Shown here in pieces: positions 45,181-56,978 of a DNA stretch of 64,000 nucleotides; positions within the stretch are counted from its first letter, which is position 1, and each line of letters begins with the position of its first letter. Origin of the DNA: Conoideocrella luteorostrata. Taxonomy: Eukaryota; Ascomycota; Sordariomycetes; Hypocreales; Clavicipitaceae. A model generated the notes under the pieces. That model saw only the letters and a program-made list of their open reading frames with translations, did no database searches and had not been told where the DNA came from. The DNA is taken from assembly GCA_032433595.1 (NCBI GenBank), contig JASWJB010000183.1, positions 24,081 to 88,080 of the forward strand, in the 5' to 3' direction. A program made the translations under genes and the position numbers.

Positions 45181-46884
45181 ATGGCATCTTGTGAGGTAGG
45201 GGCAGATTTCCGACACTCGCTACAGTGTGTGTTCGATGAAGCCAAAAGAGAAGGATTTACTTCACAAAAGGACTTTCACCGAGTCACGTCGGACATACTG
45301 AAATTTTTGGCTACATGCAGCAAAATGACCGGAGCCCGAGCGCGTGCCAGCTGCATGATCTGTTTGCCGAATGGCAGAGCTGTCAACACTCAGTTGGCAC
45401 TTCCGCCCAAGTTTCTCACTTTGAGCCGAGGAACTAAGCAGCGTCTACGAAAAGCCGATGAAGACAAGGAATTTATTGGGATTTTATTATCTACGATACA
45501 CGAGCAGATGAACACAATCAGCATGAAGGAGCCTAAACGTGAAAAAAGGAAGAGAGCACCGAAACGTTCCAGATTCATTGTTGACTCTTCGCCCGACCGG
45601 TCACCGGTGAAGAAGGTGCAGCGGAAGAAGACGCCGCAGAAGGATCAAACGTCTTCGCTGGGAGGAACCCCTTTGAAGGTAAGCACTGATGCGGCTCGTC
45701 GTGTTCAGTCTGCTTTCGCCAAAGCACAAGAGACTTCAAAAGCTTTATTATCTGTTACTGCCGATGCCTTGCCTTTGAAAAAGAAATGGATCGACAACAC
45801 GATGGAGCCGGAAGAAGGCATGGGCATTACGCTGCAATCCGGCAGGAAGGTGACTCTATCAGGAAGTAGCTCGGGATGCAACACTCCTGTTGGCGAAGGC
45901 CCTAGTGACAAGACTGCCATCAACATTGCTGAGCGTGGCCCTGCAGACGGGGGTCCATCACCAGTCACTGAAGGAAACTCAGCCCTACCAAGAAGTCTGT
46001 ACCGGAAACTTACAACGATTCGCGCAGGGTGCAGCACTCCTGCCCAAATGGGTTACACTATAGACAACGTAGCCGATAACTGCCAGGGCCTAATTGCAGC
46101 ACCAGATCTAAAACTGACTGGCAGACAGAATGCTATCGAGTCGAAAAATCCATTCCAGGAGCCTCCGTGCACATCGATACAGACTGTCAAGGCGTCTGCT
46201 CGTGACGATGACGACTATGAGATCACGCAAAGCGATTCAGACATCGACGAGGCCGATGCCACATACGAATACGCTGCAACGAGCACTGGCACATCACCCA
46301 TGGACATAGACGCTCCTTATAATAGTGATCTTACCAGTGCCCGAAAACTAGAGAAGGACGTTGCAAAAATGATAGAGTTGATGTCTGGAGCAGAAGAGCA
46401 CATTTGGGCAGATAAGATGGCATTGGTAGAATGGATCACGGCAGCACAGCAGAAAGTCGCCGAACATAGTCGTGCAGAGCTGAACGGTTCTCCCACGCCA
46501 GCAAGTCGGCTCGAGAATCTTCTCCGCCATATTCCTGACCAGATAGCTTCAGTTGATCCTAACAGATGGCCTTCTCATGTTGAAAAATTGAAGAGATTTT
46601 GCAACTCGGCAGCAATCCACAACATGGGCTTCGAGCAACGCCTTATGAAGATCATTGATATTATTTTCTTGCACGAGGACATAGATGCAGTGGCAAATAG
46701 GGAATGGGACAGACTAGAGCGGATTGCGGGGCTGTGTTCCATCATAGCAGAAATCATTGGACCGGACAACGAAGCTGTCGATGACGAGACGAAAAATCGG
46801 TGGATCGCTGCAAAGAAGGTTGATATTGCCAGTCTGAAGAGGGTGATGGGGGCTAAATCACGAGTTGCTGCTCTGGGCATGTAG
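45181..46884 (+). CDS. Hypothetical protein, probably nuclear
   Basis: An uninterrupted frame of 567 residues from the ATG at 45181 (MASCEVGADFRHSLQ). A GTG-led extension to 45133 is not a likely start. The family is not recognised. A conserved-looking N-terminal block of about 115 residues (QCVFDEAKREGFTSQKDFH, ATCSKMTGARARASCMICLP) is followed by a basic stretch with nuclear-localisation character (EKRKRAPKRSRF) and proline-directed SP/TP sites (DSSPDRSPVKK). A long disordered, serine/threonine-rich middle with an acidic patch (SDSDIDEADATYE) comes next. The C-terminal region of about 190 residues is helical (ARKLEKDVAKMIELMSGAEE, HVEKLKRFCNSAAIHNMGFE). The architecture suggests a chromatin or nuclear scaffold protein, but this is inference only. 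A donor-like GTAAGC at 45679 has no suitable acceptor nearby. Confidence 0.75.
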   Translation: MASCEVGADFRHSLQCVFDEAKREGFTSQKDFHRVTSDILKFLATCSKMTGARARASCMICLPNGRAVNTQLALPPKFLTLSRGTKQRLRKADEDKEFIGILLSTIHEQMNTISMKEPKREKRKRAPKRSRFIVDSSPDRSPVKKVQRKKTPQKDQTSSLGGTPLKVSTDAARRVQSAFAKAQETSKALLSVTADALPLKKKWIDNTMEPEEGMGITLQSGRKVTLSGSSSGCNTPVGEGPSDKTAINIAERGPADGGPSPVTEGNSALPRSLYRKLTTIRAGCSTPAQMGYTIDNVADNCQGLIAAPDLKLTGRQNAIESKNPFQEPPCTSIQTVKASARDDDDYEITQSDSDIDEADATYEYAATSTGTSPMDIDAPYNSDLTSARKLEKDVAKMIELMSGAEEHIWADKMALVEWITAAQQKVAEHSRAELNGSPTPASRLENLLRHIPDQIASVDPNRWPSHVEKLKRFCNSAAIHNMGFEQRLMKIIDIIFLHEDIDAVANREWDRLERIAGLCSIIAEIIGPDNEAVDDETKNRWIAAKKVDIASLKRVMGAKSRVAALGM

Positions 46885-47611
46885 GGGGAATACATACGAA
46901 CTGGATATTGGAGATTGGGAAAGGAGTGTACTATTCACTGTGTCTGCAGCGGCGGGCTACTTTGAGGATGCCCAGATGTCTAACAACTCGACCCGTTTTC
47001 ATTCTAGTGTTTTCAATGATATAAGAAGATGATGGGGGGGGGTACAAGCAGCGGTCGCATGAAGCATGAGCTAGCATAAGGTTCTTGGAACTTTGACAGA
47101 GTCGTGAAATTGGGAACGTTATTAAATCGTTTTACGAGAACGAATGCACTTAGGATCGTTGCACATTTCGCAAGCTCTCCAGGCTTAGCTAGATATAATC
47201 ACAACAGAGTGCCGAACTATAAATACCGAACAAATCAAGTCCCGAGGCTTTCTTCTGTATCCGGGATGGGGTGGTGCCGCGATCCTGTAATTACGATACA
47301 AGGCTGTGTTATTCCCAAGAGAAGACGTGATGACGTAGCAGTCAAGTTACATGCCAGCATCAATGGGATAATAAGAAAACGAATCTCAATAGGTTAATAA
47401 TTCTCGAAACAAATCGTATTCTATGTAGGACCTGCCAATCCATCACCAATACAAGATCAAGAATATACTACGCAGCTTGACAATTTAAAATATAGGAAAC
47501 GTCTTGTCCTCTATGAGCTTCTCTATTTCATGTACAAAGAAAAATATATACATAAACAACATTAGGGTACAACATACCAACAAAAGAATAGAAAAACACG
47601 CTTCAAGCGCT
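46885..47611. other. Convergent intergenic region
   Basis: No gene is seen. The 45181 gene and the desaturase gene converge here, so the stretch holds both 3' regions. Confidence 0.5.
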
Positions 47612-50024
47612 TCAATGCAGACCGCTTTCGCCAGTCTCGGCCATGTACTTTTGACAGTTTATCAATATCTTCACTTGGTCGCTTACCTCCTCCAGTCGAC
47701 CCAGAACCTTTTTATTCCCATCCATAAAGCTCAAGATAGAATAAGGAATGTCGGTATCCGCGCAAAACTCCTTCACCATGACCTGAACCTTTCGCAGGTT
47801 GTGTCTTGGAACACGTGGAAATAAGTGGTGAATAGCCTGGAACTGGAGACCACCGTGAATAAAGTCCAACCAAGCGGGGCAGTCAACGTCCATGGTTGTG
47901 CGCAACTGACGCTGAGGGAACGATTCTTCCTCGCCTAGATCCGAAGTAGACATGCCCCAGTGCGAGAGCGTGATTTGAACATGAAGGGGCATTGTGATAA
48001 TGTGGGAGACCAGGACGAAGGCAACACGGGTGGTCCAGTCCGGCAGGGAGCGCCAGAGAAGGAGATAGCCAAATATAAACCAGTAGCAGGCCATAAAAGC
48101 CACCTCGGTAGGACGAATCCACCAAGCTTTGCTGCTACCGAGGGCGGAGGACTTAGATGAGAGGACATGGAGCCACGACAGAAGATAGAGGTTGAAACGG
48201 GCGATTCCCATGACGGGATAATAGGTGTATTTTTGGTAAGGGACGAGAACTTCGGCGGCTTTGTCCCATACAAACGTAAAATTGTAGTACGTGGAACGAA
48301 GGGATTTAAAGAATGAGGGGCATGTGGCGAAGAGAGGGACATTCTGGATGTCAGGGTCGTGTTCCTACAAACAGGCAGAGATAAGCCGAGGCTCACTGGC
48401 TGGTCGAGAGTAGCAACGGGGGGAAAGTAAACTTACGGGTTGATTGGTGATAAGATGATGAACATTATGACTGCTCTTCCACCAGCCCATGGATAGACCA
48501 CAGCAGAAATCGGCAATGAACAAGCCAATCAGCGTGTCGACAGCAAAGATAGAGGTAATTGCTCGATGACCAGCATCGTGTGCAGTAAACATGATTTGAT
48601 GCTATTGGTCTCCATTAGTATGGCCAAACAATTATGAGACGGCTTAGTCAATAAACAGGAGAGAAGACGTTTAAACGAACCCAAAACAGACCAAGCAGGA
48701 CAGCAGAGGTCATGTACCATTCGGCGCGCAAGGCAACAAGGAAGCCGCCAAACAGTGTTGAATATCGAGCCATCTCTTTAGCATATTCAATATAAGGGCA
48801 GGTGTAAAGACCCTGATCCTGGATGCGCTTATGTAACAGTCGGTACTTGATCGCGATGTCCTGCTGCACATCCGAGTCAAGGGACGGATATTCCCTGATA
48901 TCAACGTTCCGGCCCTGTTGAATAGCCCACTCGGTCCATTCTTCCGGGTTCAAGGCAAACTGGCCCAGACCAGCAGAGCCAGCCTCCCACTCGCCTTGGA
49001 CGGACGAAGCAGAGTCATCCACTGGGTGTCCAAGCCTGGCACGAGGTATGGCCAGTTCTGGAGTTGGAGAGACCTCCCGACCGCTTACAAACACAGGTTC
49101 GGGCGAATGAGTGCCCGATCGGTGCGAGGCAGCACTCCCATAACCCTCGTCCACTGATTCCTTTTCCTTTTCCATTTCGAGATCAGAGTCATCCGGTGAA
49201 GTTTCCGATTGGGCTTTGGTATGGAACACGCCTCCCCTGATTGGTGGTGTGCGGTTGGTCCAGGGACCCATTGGCTTCCGGCCGATCCGGAATGCCTTCA
49301 TGGTGCGGAGCGTGAGCTCAGAGTGGTACCTAAGAATGGGTGTGTCAGCACCCCGTTGCACATGTATTCATTTACTTTCTGGGCTTTGCACAGCGCATGA
49401 GGTTATTACAACGACAAGGCAGGAATTCCCTTGCATATTTTGCATTAGATTGGATTGGTTGGCGGAGTTGGGTTGGACTGCGTTCCCGCCCAACGTCTGC
49501 ACGGCGGGCCGCTCGATCTAAGCTCAAGCTTGACTTGGATCTGACAGTTTGACTCTTTGGGGATGGTGGGTTTTGCTTTTCCGACACACCACCGTCACCA
49601 CTACCACCACCACCACCAACCCAATTGCAACAACAGGAAACTTGCACAAGGCGTGGGAAAATAGTGGCATTAAGAAGAGAGGTAAAAGCGGCATATCTTC
49701 GTTTTTCCTAATCAATTTTTTTCTGCCCTTTTCTTTTCTTTCTCATCTTCTTTTGTGCACTGTACTTTCGAAAAAATCGAGACAAGGGGGAGAAAGAAAT
49801 AGAATAGAGGGAAGGGGGAATATTTACGCGGTGATCTCGTCAGTGGCATCTCTTCCCACCATGTGCAAAATGGCGAGACTGCCACCTGGGTGCCTATCGA
49901 GCCAAGAATTGAGACGAAGAACAAATTCTTGAAAAATTACGATAATATCGCCATTGGCGATCATACAATCTATCGCTTCCGGCGTCATGATAGCATCGCG
50001 GCTCATTTTTGCCGTCGTTGCCAT
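47612..50024 (-). CDS. Delta-8 sphingolipid (sphingoid long-chain base) desaturase
   Basis: A membrane enzyme that places a delta-8 double bond in the long-chain base of ceramides, on the route to fungal glucosylceramide. Four exons (50024-49828, 49329-48681, 48601-48437, 48364-47612) encode 587 residues. An N-terminal cytochrome b5 domain carries the haem-binding HPGG (45-48) followed by GRDATDEITAYHS. A linker of about 100 disordered residues follows. The three histidine boxes of the fused front-end desaturases are present: HDAGH (290-294), HNVHH (327-331) and QAIHH (513-517), with glutamine in place of the first histidine of box three, as expected for this class. Several hydrophobic segments flank them. 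Introns two and three are 79 and 72 bases, but the first is 498 bases, unusually long for this genome. All catalytic residues appear intact. Confidence 0.93.
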
Positions 50025-51036
50025 AATGAACAAATGTAATGTGTTTGTAGTGTTCGAAAGAAGGACTTCTTCAAGCTGGGGGGAGATCGAGAGAGATCGA
50101 GTCGGTCGTCGAACGGTTCGTCGCGAATTTGGTAACTTTTTCGAAAGGAGCGAAGAGAAGAAGGAACAAAGTTCAAAAAGTAGGAGCGATTCTCAGCACC
50201 ACGTCATGTTATGCAGGGGAAATGTTTTTGTCGATTCCACAGCGAGTAGCATGAAATGAACAGAAGATGCGCATACGAATACAAAGGCAGTGGAAAGAAC
50301 AGGATGGCACCAACACAATTAAGAGGGACTGAGTTTTATTCTAGAATCATCAGGCGAGCCAAAGTCAATGGGGAAGGGACGGGCGACCACCCAAGTTCGT
50401 ACACGCGGTCCAGGTCCTTGTCACTTTGTCACTTTCAACTCAGGGTTCAAAAAGCCAAGATTGTGAGATCCCTTTTCGTCAACCGTCTCGTAAACACGCC
50501 AGACAGGGGGGTGGCATGTTCCTATCCACTCATTCACGAACGGACTGTGCTTGTCTGATCTTGTCTCCTTTGAGGTACGAAACTGTACGGTGCCGCGCAG
50601 TCTGTGCCATTTTGAAACGGGGCTGGGTATAACTAGTTGAGTGGATAGGGAAGTAGCCAGCTTGTCGGGATGCTGCACACACGCACAATGTACAATATGG
50701 TACGGAGTACATAATAGCTTTTTATGGATCACAAAAAGGATACATGAAGCAAGCTGGGTGGCTGAATGGTGAGCAGGGCAAATTGTGGACAGATTGGTGA
50801 CTGGGCTGGTGCAATGATCAAACAAAAAGAATGGATCGGCAGGATAAAAGCACCCCATACACCCCACATAAAAACAGACGAGAACCTCGGAAATGCAAAC
50901 TGCTCATCACTGCGCCCCTTATGCCGTCACTTTCCCGTGTTTATCTGAGAGAGTCTCAGGGGACCAAGTCCTGCTGCTTCGCTTCCACAACGCAGTACAA
51001 TGCTGCACAGCAAATACTCCGTACTGTAATGAACAG

Positions 51037-51052
51037 TACGGAGTACTCCGTA
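51037..51052. repeat. Perfect 16-bp palindrome TACGGAGTACTCCGTA
   Basis: Third copy of the head-to-head arrangement. A further TACTCCGTA lies 16 bases to its left (51014-51022), making a cluster of three half-sites in 40 bases. Confidence 0.9.
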
Positions 51053-53042
51053 TGTGTGTAGTATAAAGTAATAAGTACCACAAATGGGTGCATGGGGGGC
51101 ATGCACGTCGTTGGTGGCTGCGAGAGTACGAATGGAGTACTTGCTTTGTACGGAGCAAGTGGGAGCAAGTGGGTGCAGCCAGGAGCCAGAAATAAAGATG
51201 CACAAGGTAGCCACCCAGTAGACTGCATTCGAGGCAAAAAGAGGCAAGAGAGGCAACTTGGTTACGTAGGTGGAAGGTGGAAGGAGGGAGGCAGGCGCTT
51301 GCTACAAACGGGCAATAAAGTTGATGGTCTGAATCATGACATACACGTTGGTCGGTCTTGCTGTAGTACTAGTATGTCTGTCTGTCTGCCTCTGCCTGTC
51401 TGCGTAGTCCGCACACCCTGCTGTGCCAGACACATCAATTGCGGCTTAGAGAGATTCCAATAGACTAGGATGCAGCAGGATTCACACATATTGTGTGTTT
51501 TTGCAGCATGAATGCAATATTGTACGTACGAGCTGTGCAAGCCTGGTATGGTCAATCCAATACCTCGTGTGCTGCGCGGCGAGATGCTGCTTTTTGTGCC
51601 GACCTACTCCATCGAGCAAGCCTGACGCCTGGGCGCCTCTGGACCCACAACCTTGTTCTTACCTCTGCCTGTCACAGGACTGTACCTGGGCAAACTGGGG
51701 CTCAGCCAGCTGGCTACGTCTGGGCGACCAAATACCTGCTCAGTTTCTCCAGGAGCGTGCTCCGCCGGTGCTGCATGCTCCTCCACCAAATCTACAAAAC
51801 ATGCTGCACGGGACCCGTTTGCACAGTCAATAAAACCCGCAATCTGGCTATTTAGCGTCGAGACCGAACCATTCCATTCCTGTCGTGCCAGATTCTGGAG
51901 AAAGGGTCAACTAGGGCCCCTATGTATGTAGGGCCCCCCGTGGCTTGTGGCCGCGTGGAACCCACCGATGGAAACGTCCTTAACCAGCTCAAGTCGCCAC
52001 ACGTACGGAATACAGTGCTTAGGGGTTGAGGCGCAGCAAATACGCGGATGAGGTGAAAAAGTGCTCGCAAACGCTCCACCCCCCAGCGCTTCTTGCCGGC
52101 CGTCCTCGCCTTCTCTCTCTTCATCCATCAAGTAGTTACACAAGTACGGAGTATCATCAGTTGTTTGGCTACCCAGATCCTTAGGCGCCGACTCTCTTTT
52201 ATTTTTCATTGAGAATGTAGCCGCAGCCATTAATCCTGCACCGCGGCGTTTTTGAGCCTGGTGTACACGGTACCCTTGACAAAGTCGCTGTCGGGAAATC
52301 AGTTCTCCGTGATCACTCGTGTAATATGAAGAATGTCCTGCTAAGGACAACGAGGAGAGGAAATCATAATTGAATAGATTGGGCATCCATGAATGTCACG
52401 TTAACGCTTGACGATGCACGAGGTTGCAGTGAACTTTACTGCATACTACACGCTCATGGGTCAATGGGACCCATTTTGAAATGAGTGTATTGAGCATATC
52501 AGTCTTGTCTTGTGCGGTTCGGTGTTCTACCAGCATCACCATGGATGAAACATGATGCGCGGAAGGATACGGGGCACGTGGTAATATATTACGCGTGAAT
52601 TTTTTCCTCCTCCTTTCTTTCTACTATTAGTGAAGGCCGTCAGGAGACACAATACGCGGCGTTTTCGTCAATGTGGACACGTGGAATGGGCCGCTTGGGA
52701 CGGCAACAAATATATCCGGAGCCTGTGAGAGCAAGAACCACCGGGCCGGGCACTTCGAATTCTTCCAAGAATGTTATTGACATCATATCTCGGTAGCGGG
52801 AAGACGGACACTCATTCATCTGACTCAGCATCAAATGTGTAGCTGTTTTATTTTTTACCTATTTTTCTCGTCTTTAGTCTCGACCACGTACCTTCCATGA
52901 TGGTCAAGCTTGTGGTTCATACCCAGTTTAAGCACTAACTAACGAAACGACGTAATGAGCGTTGTATTGTATACCACTATTACATCAACTTAGCCACTAA
53001 CCCGAAATTAAAGGTCCTACTTATCACGGAGTACATTTTCCT

Positions 53043-53628
53043 TTAACAGACTTCATGCATATGTGAGATATATCGCTTACCAAACACGTCCGTCGTTGCA
53101 TACCAGCTACCCTTCCCAGGATCAGAGTGTTCATCATCGTCGTCGTAGTATCCCTTGTGTGGAACCAGTCGTACCCACGAGCCATTCGTTCGGAGGAGCA
53201 AGTGTGCCACATTTAAGATACTGTTCCTCCCCGGCTCTCCCAGTACTACCACATTGCTGCATAGCTGTTTTTGAGGTTATTGCTTGGGTACAGGGCAGCA
53301 GAATTCCAGCACAGAAGGGCTCGACACAGCGCATTCCCCAACACGACATCAAACTTGCGAGACTATTCAACTTCATTGCCGGTATGAAACCTTCATCCAA
53401 GACTCTGGTGACAAAGATGTGGATTTTCAAAGCGAATTGGTCCATTACAGTGCTTTCAGTCGTTGATTCATACGGCGGGATGGACAACTCAACACTGGGT
53501 GCGAAAAGGTAACGGTCAGTGGAATTTATTGGGTAGATCGTCGCCACAACGTGAGCAATACGAGAAGGGACAAGCAAACCTTGAAAGACCACTGCTACAC
53601 TGAGTATGACTCTCGACTGAGAGATCAA
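53043..53628 (-). pseudogene. Possible broken or multi-exon gene of unknown function
   Basis: Two overlapping minus-strand frames together look protein-like. The upstream frame begins (with TTG, not ATG) with a hydrophobic stretch like a signal peptide (RVILSVAVVFQGLLVPSR), then YPINSTDRYLFAPSVELSIP. The downstream frame has VAHLLLRTNGSWVRLVPHKG and KGSWYATTDVFG, ending at a good donor (GTAAGC, about 53080). The switch between frames falls near 53200-53250 with no usable intron, suggesting a frameshift. The family is not recognised. It may be a decayed secreted-protein gene, or chance. Confidence 0.3.
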
Positions 53629-55186
53629 GTGCGGGTAGAACGAAAATCAGTTTCCAAAGCTACCCTATATGATGCTCTGACTTGGCTAAAGGCTACATTT
53701 TAGTCAATCTCACAATTTTATTGCATCAAGTGTGGACAAATGGCTATAGAGACCAAAAGTTGTGGTAACTAATTTTCAGTCCGCGAAGAAGGAAAATCCC
53801 TGGCACAAGATAGCAAGTGCAGATATTGGGCGTGTCATGCCTAACTTGTTATTATCAATAGGGCTGTGATGACTGTGGTAGCGATGGTTAGCGAACACTC
53901 CCATGTGCAAACCACGCGACGCAGGAAAGGTAACATCATTCTTGCTCAAGTCTAATACAGATAGTTGTACATCACTAACTAATTGGTAATACGCCAACTC
54001 TTGACGCGCTCGACAGAGGTGCTGTTTTGCTATTCTCCCCTTATTGATCTTATGCTAGCTAGGCTAGGGCTGACCCCTATATCCATGTGCATTGATCACA
54101 AATGCGACATCCACGAAGAACAGGTGCTAGAGACATGAATACCTGCCACCTGAACCCGCGCACAATTTTACCAGCATTTTTCCTTGAGAGGCGTCCAGCT
54201 ACCACTGCGAATGAACTCCTAAATGGCTGATGCACGGAGTCAAGAGCCGCTACTTGGCTGGCGATTGCGCCATAGATGAGAAAGATCTAGCGATGGTGGT
54301 CGACGCTGAGTGTTCCCGAATCAAGCCATACGATAACTCGTTGGGCCAGTACTTCTGACACGATGGAAAATGACACTCGATTAATTGGAGTAAAGTCCGC
54401 TAGTGCAGATATAGAAATAAGCTTCTTGATGATCTGAACGGCAAAAATCATGTTGTTTAATAGTATCATAAAGCATTGTAATCGTAGCAAACGCATGGAA
54501 CCACCCCAAGACAACGCCATGAATAATTGCCGGTCTAGAAACGGCCCTCTCCGGACCTAGACTCTAATTATTGATTTAAGTCCATGCAAAATATCTCAGC
54601 TTTGCTGCAGCTTAGTTTTACGCTGCCGAACCAAACAGTCAGGACGAAAAATAAAGTGGTGCTTGCAGTTCCCGTTTGCAATGTTGGTCTATCGACGATG
54701 CCGCTTATAGCGCCGGTATTTCGCATTTTGGGCATTTTCGTCTCGCAAGCCTAATATTTCGGGCACGCATGCTTATATGAATTAATGGTGTAACGGGATG
54801 GTCGGATGGCGACATAATGTGGCTTGATTTATTGAGTGCCAAGAATGAATTTTGTATGTGATGCCAAGAATTGCCCAGGCTTGTCAGCCTCTCTAGGAGC
54901 TTGCTTCCACACTAGACATTATGCGTGCTTTTCAGTCTACGATATGGGAACAATGGGAGTGTATGGGAATAGAAAAAAAGAGAATTTGCTATATGATGAA
55001 TTATCTTGGCGTCATATGGGCGATGGTCTACAAAGACTCTTGCTTGCCCGGTGTGGATGGGTAGTCCCGTGCTCTATACATTCTTGGATCAGTGTTCGTT
55101 TGCATCCTCTTTTAGCAGGGAATCTTCTACTTGGCTGTTTTTTCAAACCCAAAAAAGGAAGGGAATAATAGAGAAGAGTAATAAGA

Positions 55187-56978
55187 ATGTCCGAAGTCAA
55201 GGACATCAAGGATGTCAAGGCAGTCCAGTCGGACCAGGAAGTCGCCGTCAGCAGAGTCGTGGATTGGAGTATTGATGAGGAGAGAAAAGCGAAACGAAAG
55301 TAAGCAGACAGGTCAAGCATGCATATGTAAACGAAAGAAAAGCCCGACTAACACGCGATGCGCAGGCTAGACCTTATTGTCATGCCGATTCTCACACTCG
55401 GTTTCTTCTGTTTGCGTTCGTTCACCATGCATAAACAAAAGAACCCAAAAATATAGCAAGACCTATCTAATAACTTTGCTTGGCAGAACTCGACCGGGGA
55501 AACATGGCAAATGCAATCACAGACCGTTTCATGGAAGATGTTGGCATCAACCAGGATCAGTTCAATGTTGGCCAGCAAATGCTTTCGCTCGGCATTGTGT
55601 TAACCGAAATACCCTCCAATATGATCCTTTACCGAGTCGGACCAGGAAAATGGCTCACCCTGCAGCTCTTTCTCTTCGGAATCGTTAGCACGTTTCAAGC
55701 TTTCCAACGCGGCTACGGCGCCTTCATCGCCACTCGTTTCCTCCTCGGCATCACAGAGTCAGGCTTCATTCCCGGCGGTCTCTGGACGCTGTCCACCTGG
55801 TACACGCGCGATGAAACAGCCAAGCGTGTAATGATATTTTACTTCGGTAACCAAATTGGTCAGGCATCCGCAAAGCTTCTCGCCTACGGCATCCTGCATA
55901 TGAGAGGGGTTGGTGGCCAGCCTGGCTGGTTCTGGCTGTTCGCACTCATGGGCGCCTTCACTGTCCTCGGCGGCTTCATCTATGGCTTTTTCTTGCCGGA
56001 CTCGTTCCAGAATCCACACAGCACCTTTCTGCCGAAGGTTAGCTGGTTCACTGAACGGGAGTTGCATATTCTCCAGACCCGCGTGTTGATTGACGACCCG
56101 ATGAAGGGGAAGAAGAAAAGGACTATTGGCTTGGATGCATTCAAACGAGCGGTACGTTGCTGAAGAAAACAATCCGAGTACATGTACCGTATGCTCCCCA
56201 AAACTAACTTATATGCTCTCTAGTTCACCGATTGGCGAATCTGGGCGCATTTCTTGATCACCCTGAGCAATAACGGCCCGCAGCGCGCGTTTGACACGTA
56301 CGCTCCGTCCATCGTTTCGAGCTTCGGCTTCGGCAACCTGGTCAGCAATGCGATGGCAGCCGTTGGTCTTTTCCTGCAGGTCCCCGTGTCATTCGCTTTC
56401 AGTTGGTTTTCAGATCGCTTGTAAGCTCCTCCAAACTTGTATTCCCACAGATTTTGTTTTGCTGTGGTGATGATGTACTCTGACCGTCCTGCGGCATTTT
56501 AGTAATCGAAGGGGAGAAACTGTCGCGTTGGGATTCTTTTGCCATCTGCTAGGATATATCTTCAATCGTGCCTTCACAAGTGTCAGGCTTCGTGGCGTGC
56601 GCTACTTTGGCGTTGTGTGGACGCAAATGTTTGGAACATTCTCTCATCCGCTTAACATTGCGTGGCTCTCGCTTGCTTGCCAAGACTCGGAGCAGCGAGC
56701 TCTCGCTATGGCTGGGTAAGACTCGTTCACTCTTTTCACACACGGTTCTTCACAGCCGCCGGGATGTGCCAGTGCTAACCAAAATTATTAGAGTTATTAT
56801 GAATGCGAATATTGCTGGAATCTACGGAGCTCAAATCTTTCGCGCAGATGATAAACCACTCTACCGACGTGGTTTCAGTGTTGCCATCGCCGTCCTGTCA
56901 TTCGGCTTGGTCCTCGCCTTGTTTCGACTGGGTGACGACTTGTTGCGCCGCCGGCGCAAGGTACGGGCCCTTGCGTAG
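55187..56978 (+). CDS. MFS transporter, anion:cation symporter (allantoate/nicotinate permease) family
   Basis: Six exons (55187-55299, 55366-55415, 55487-56151, 56224-56420, 56503-56715, 56792-56978) encode 474 residues. All splice phases close, and branch sites such as GACTAAC and GCTAACC are visible. The protein belongs to the Dal5/Tna1-like fungal permeases: after a short acidic N-terminus come LDLIVMPILTLGFF and the motif LDRGNMANA, then NVGQQMLSLGIVLTEIPSN, RFLLGITESGFIPGG and GPQRAFDTYAPSIV. These proteins have 12 membrane segments at the plasma membrane and take up small organic anions such as allantoate, nicotinate or pantothenate with protons. The exact substrate cannot be read from sequence. 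The second intron uses a weaker GTTCGT donor. The basic C-terminus ends RRRRKVRALA. Confidence 0.9.

Larger units (their letters stand above)
50025..55186. other. Gene-poor region upstream of the MFS transporter
   Basis: Apart from the broken-looking frame near 53043-53628, no gene is supported. Several TACGGAGTA copies occur (50703, 51013-51052, 51148, 52144, 53031). The right half, 52.4-55.1 kb, looks more A/T-rich than the surroundings. No transposon protein was seen. Confidence 0.5.

Noticed and set aside
45679..45708. Possible intron at the GTAAGC in the 45181 gene
   Set aside because: The only nearby acceptor gives a 30-base intron, below the fungal minimum, and the frame is open through it.
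53134..53628. Reading this frame alone as an intact secreted protein
   Set aside because: It starts with TTG rather than ATG, and the better protein-like sequence continues in another frame, so it was listed only as a possible broken gene.
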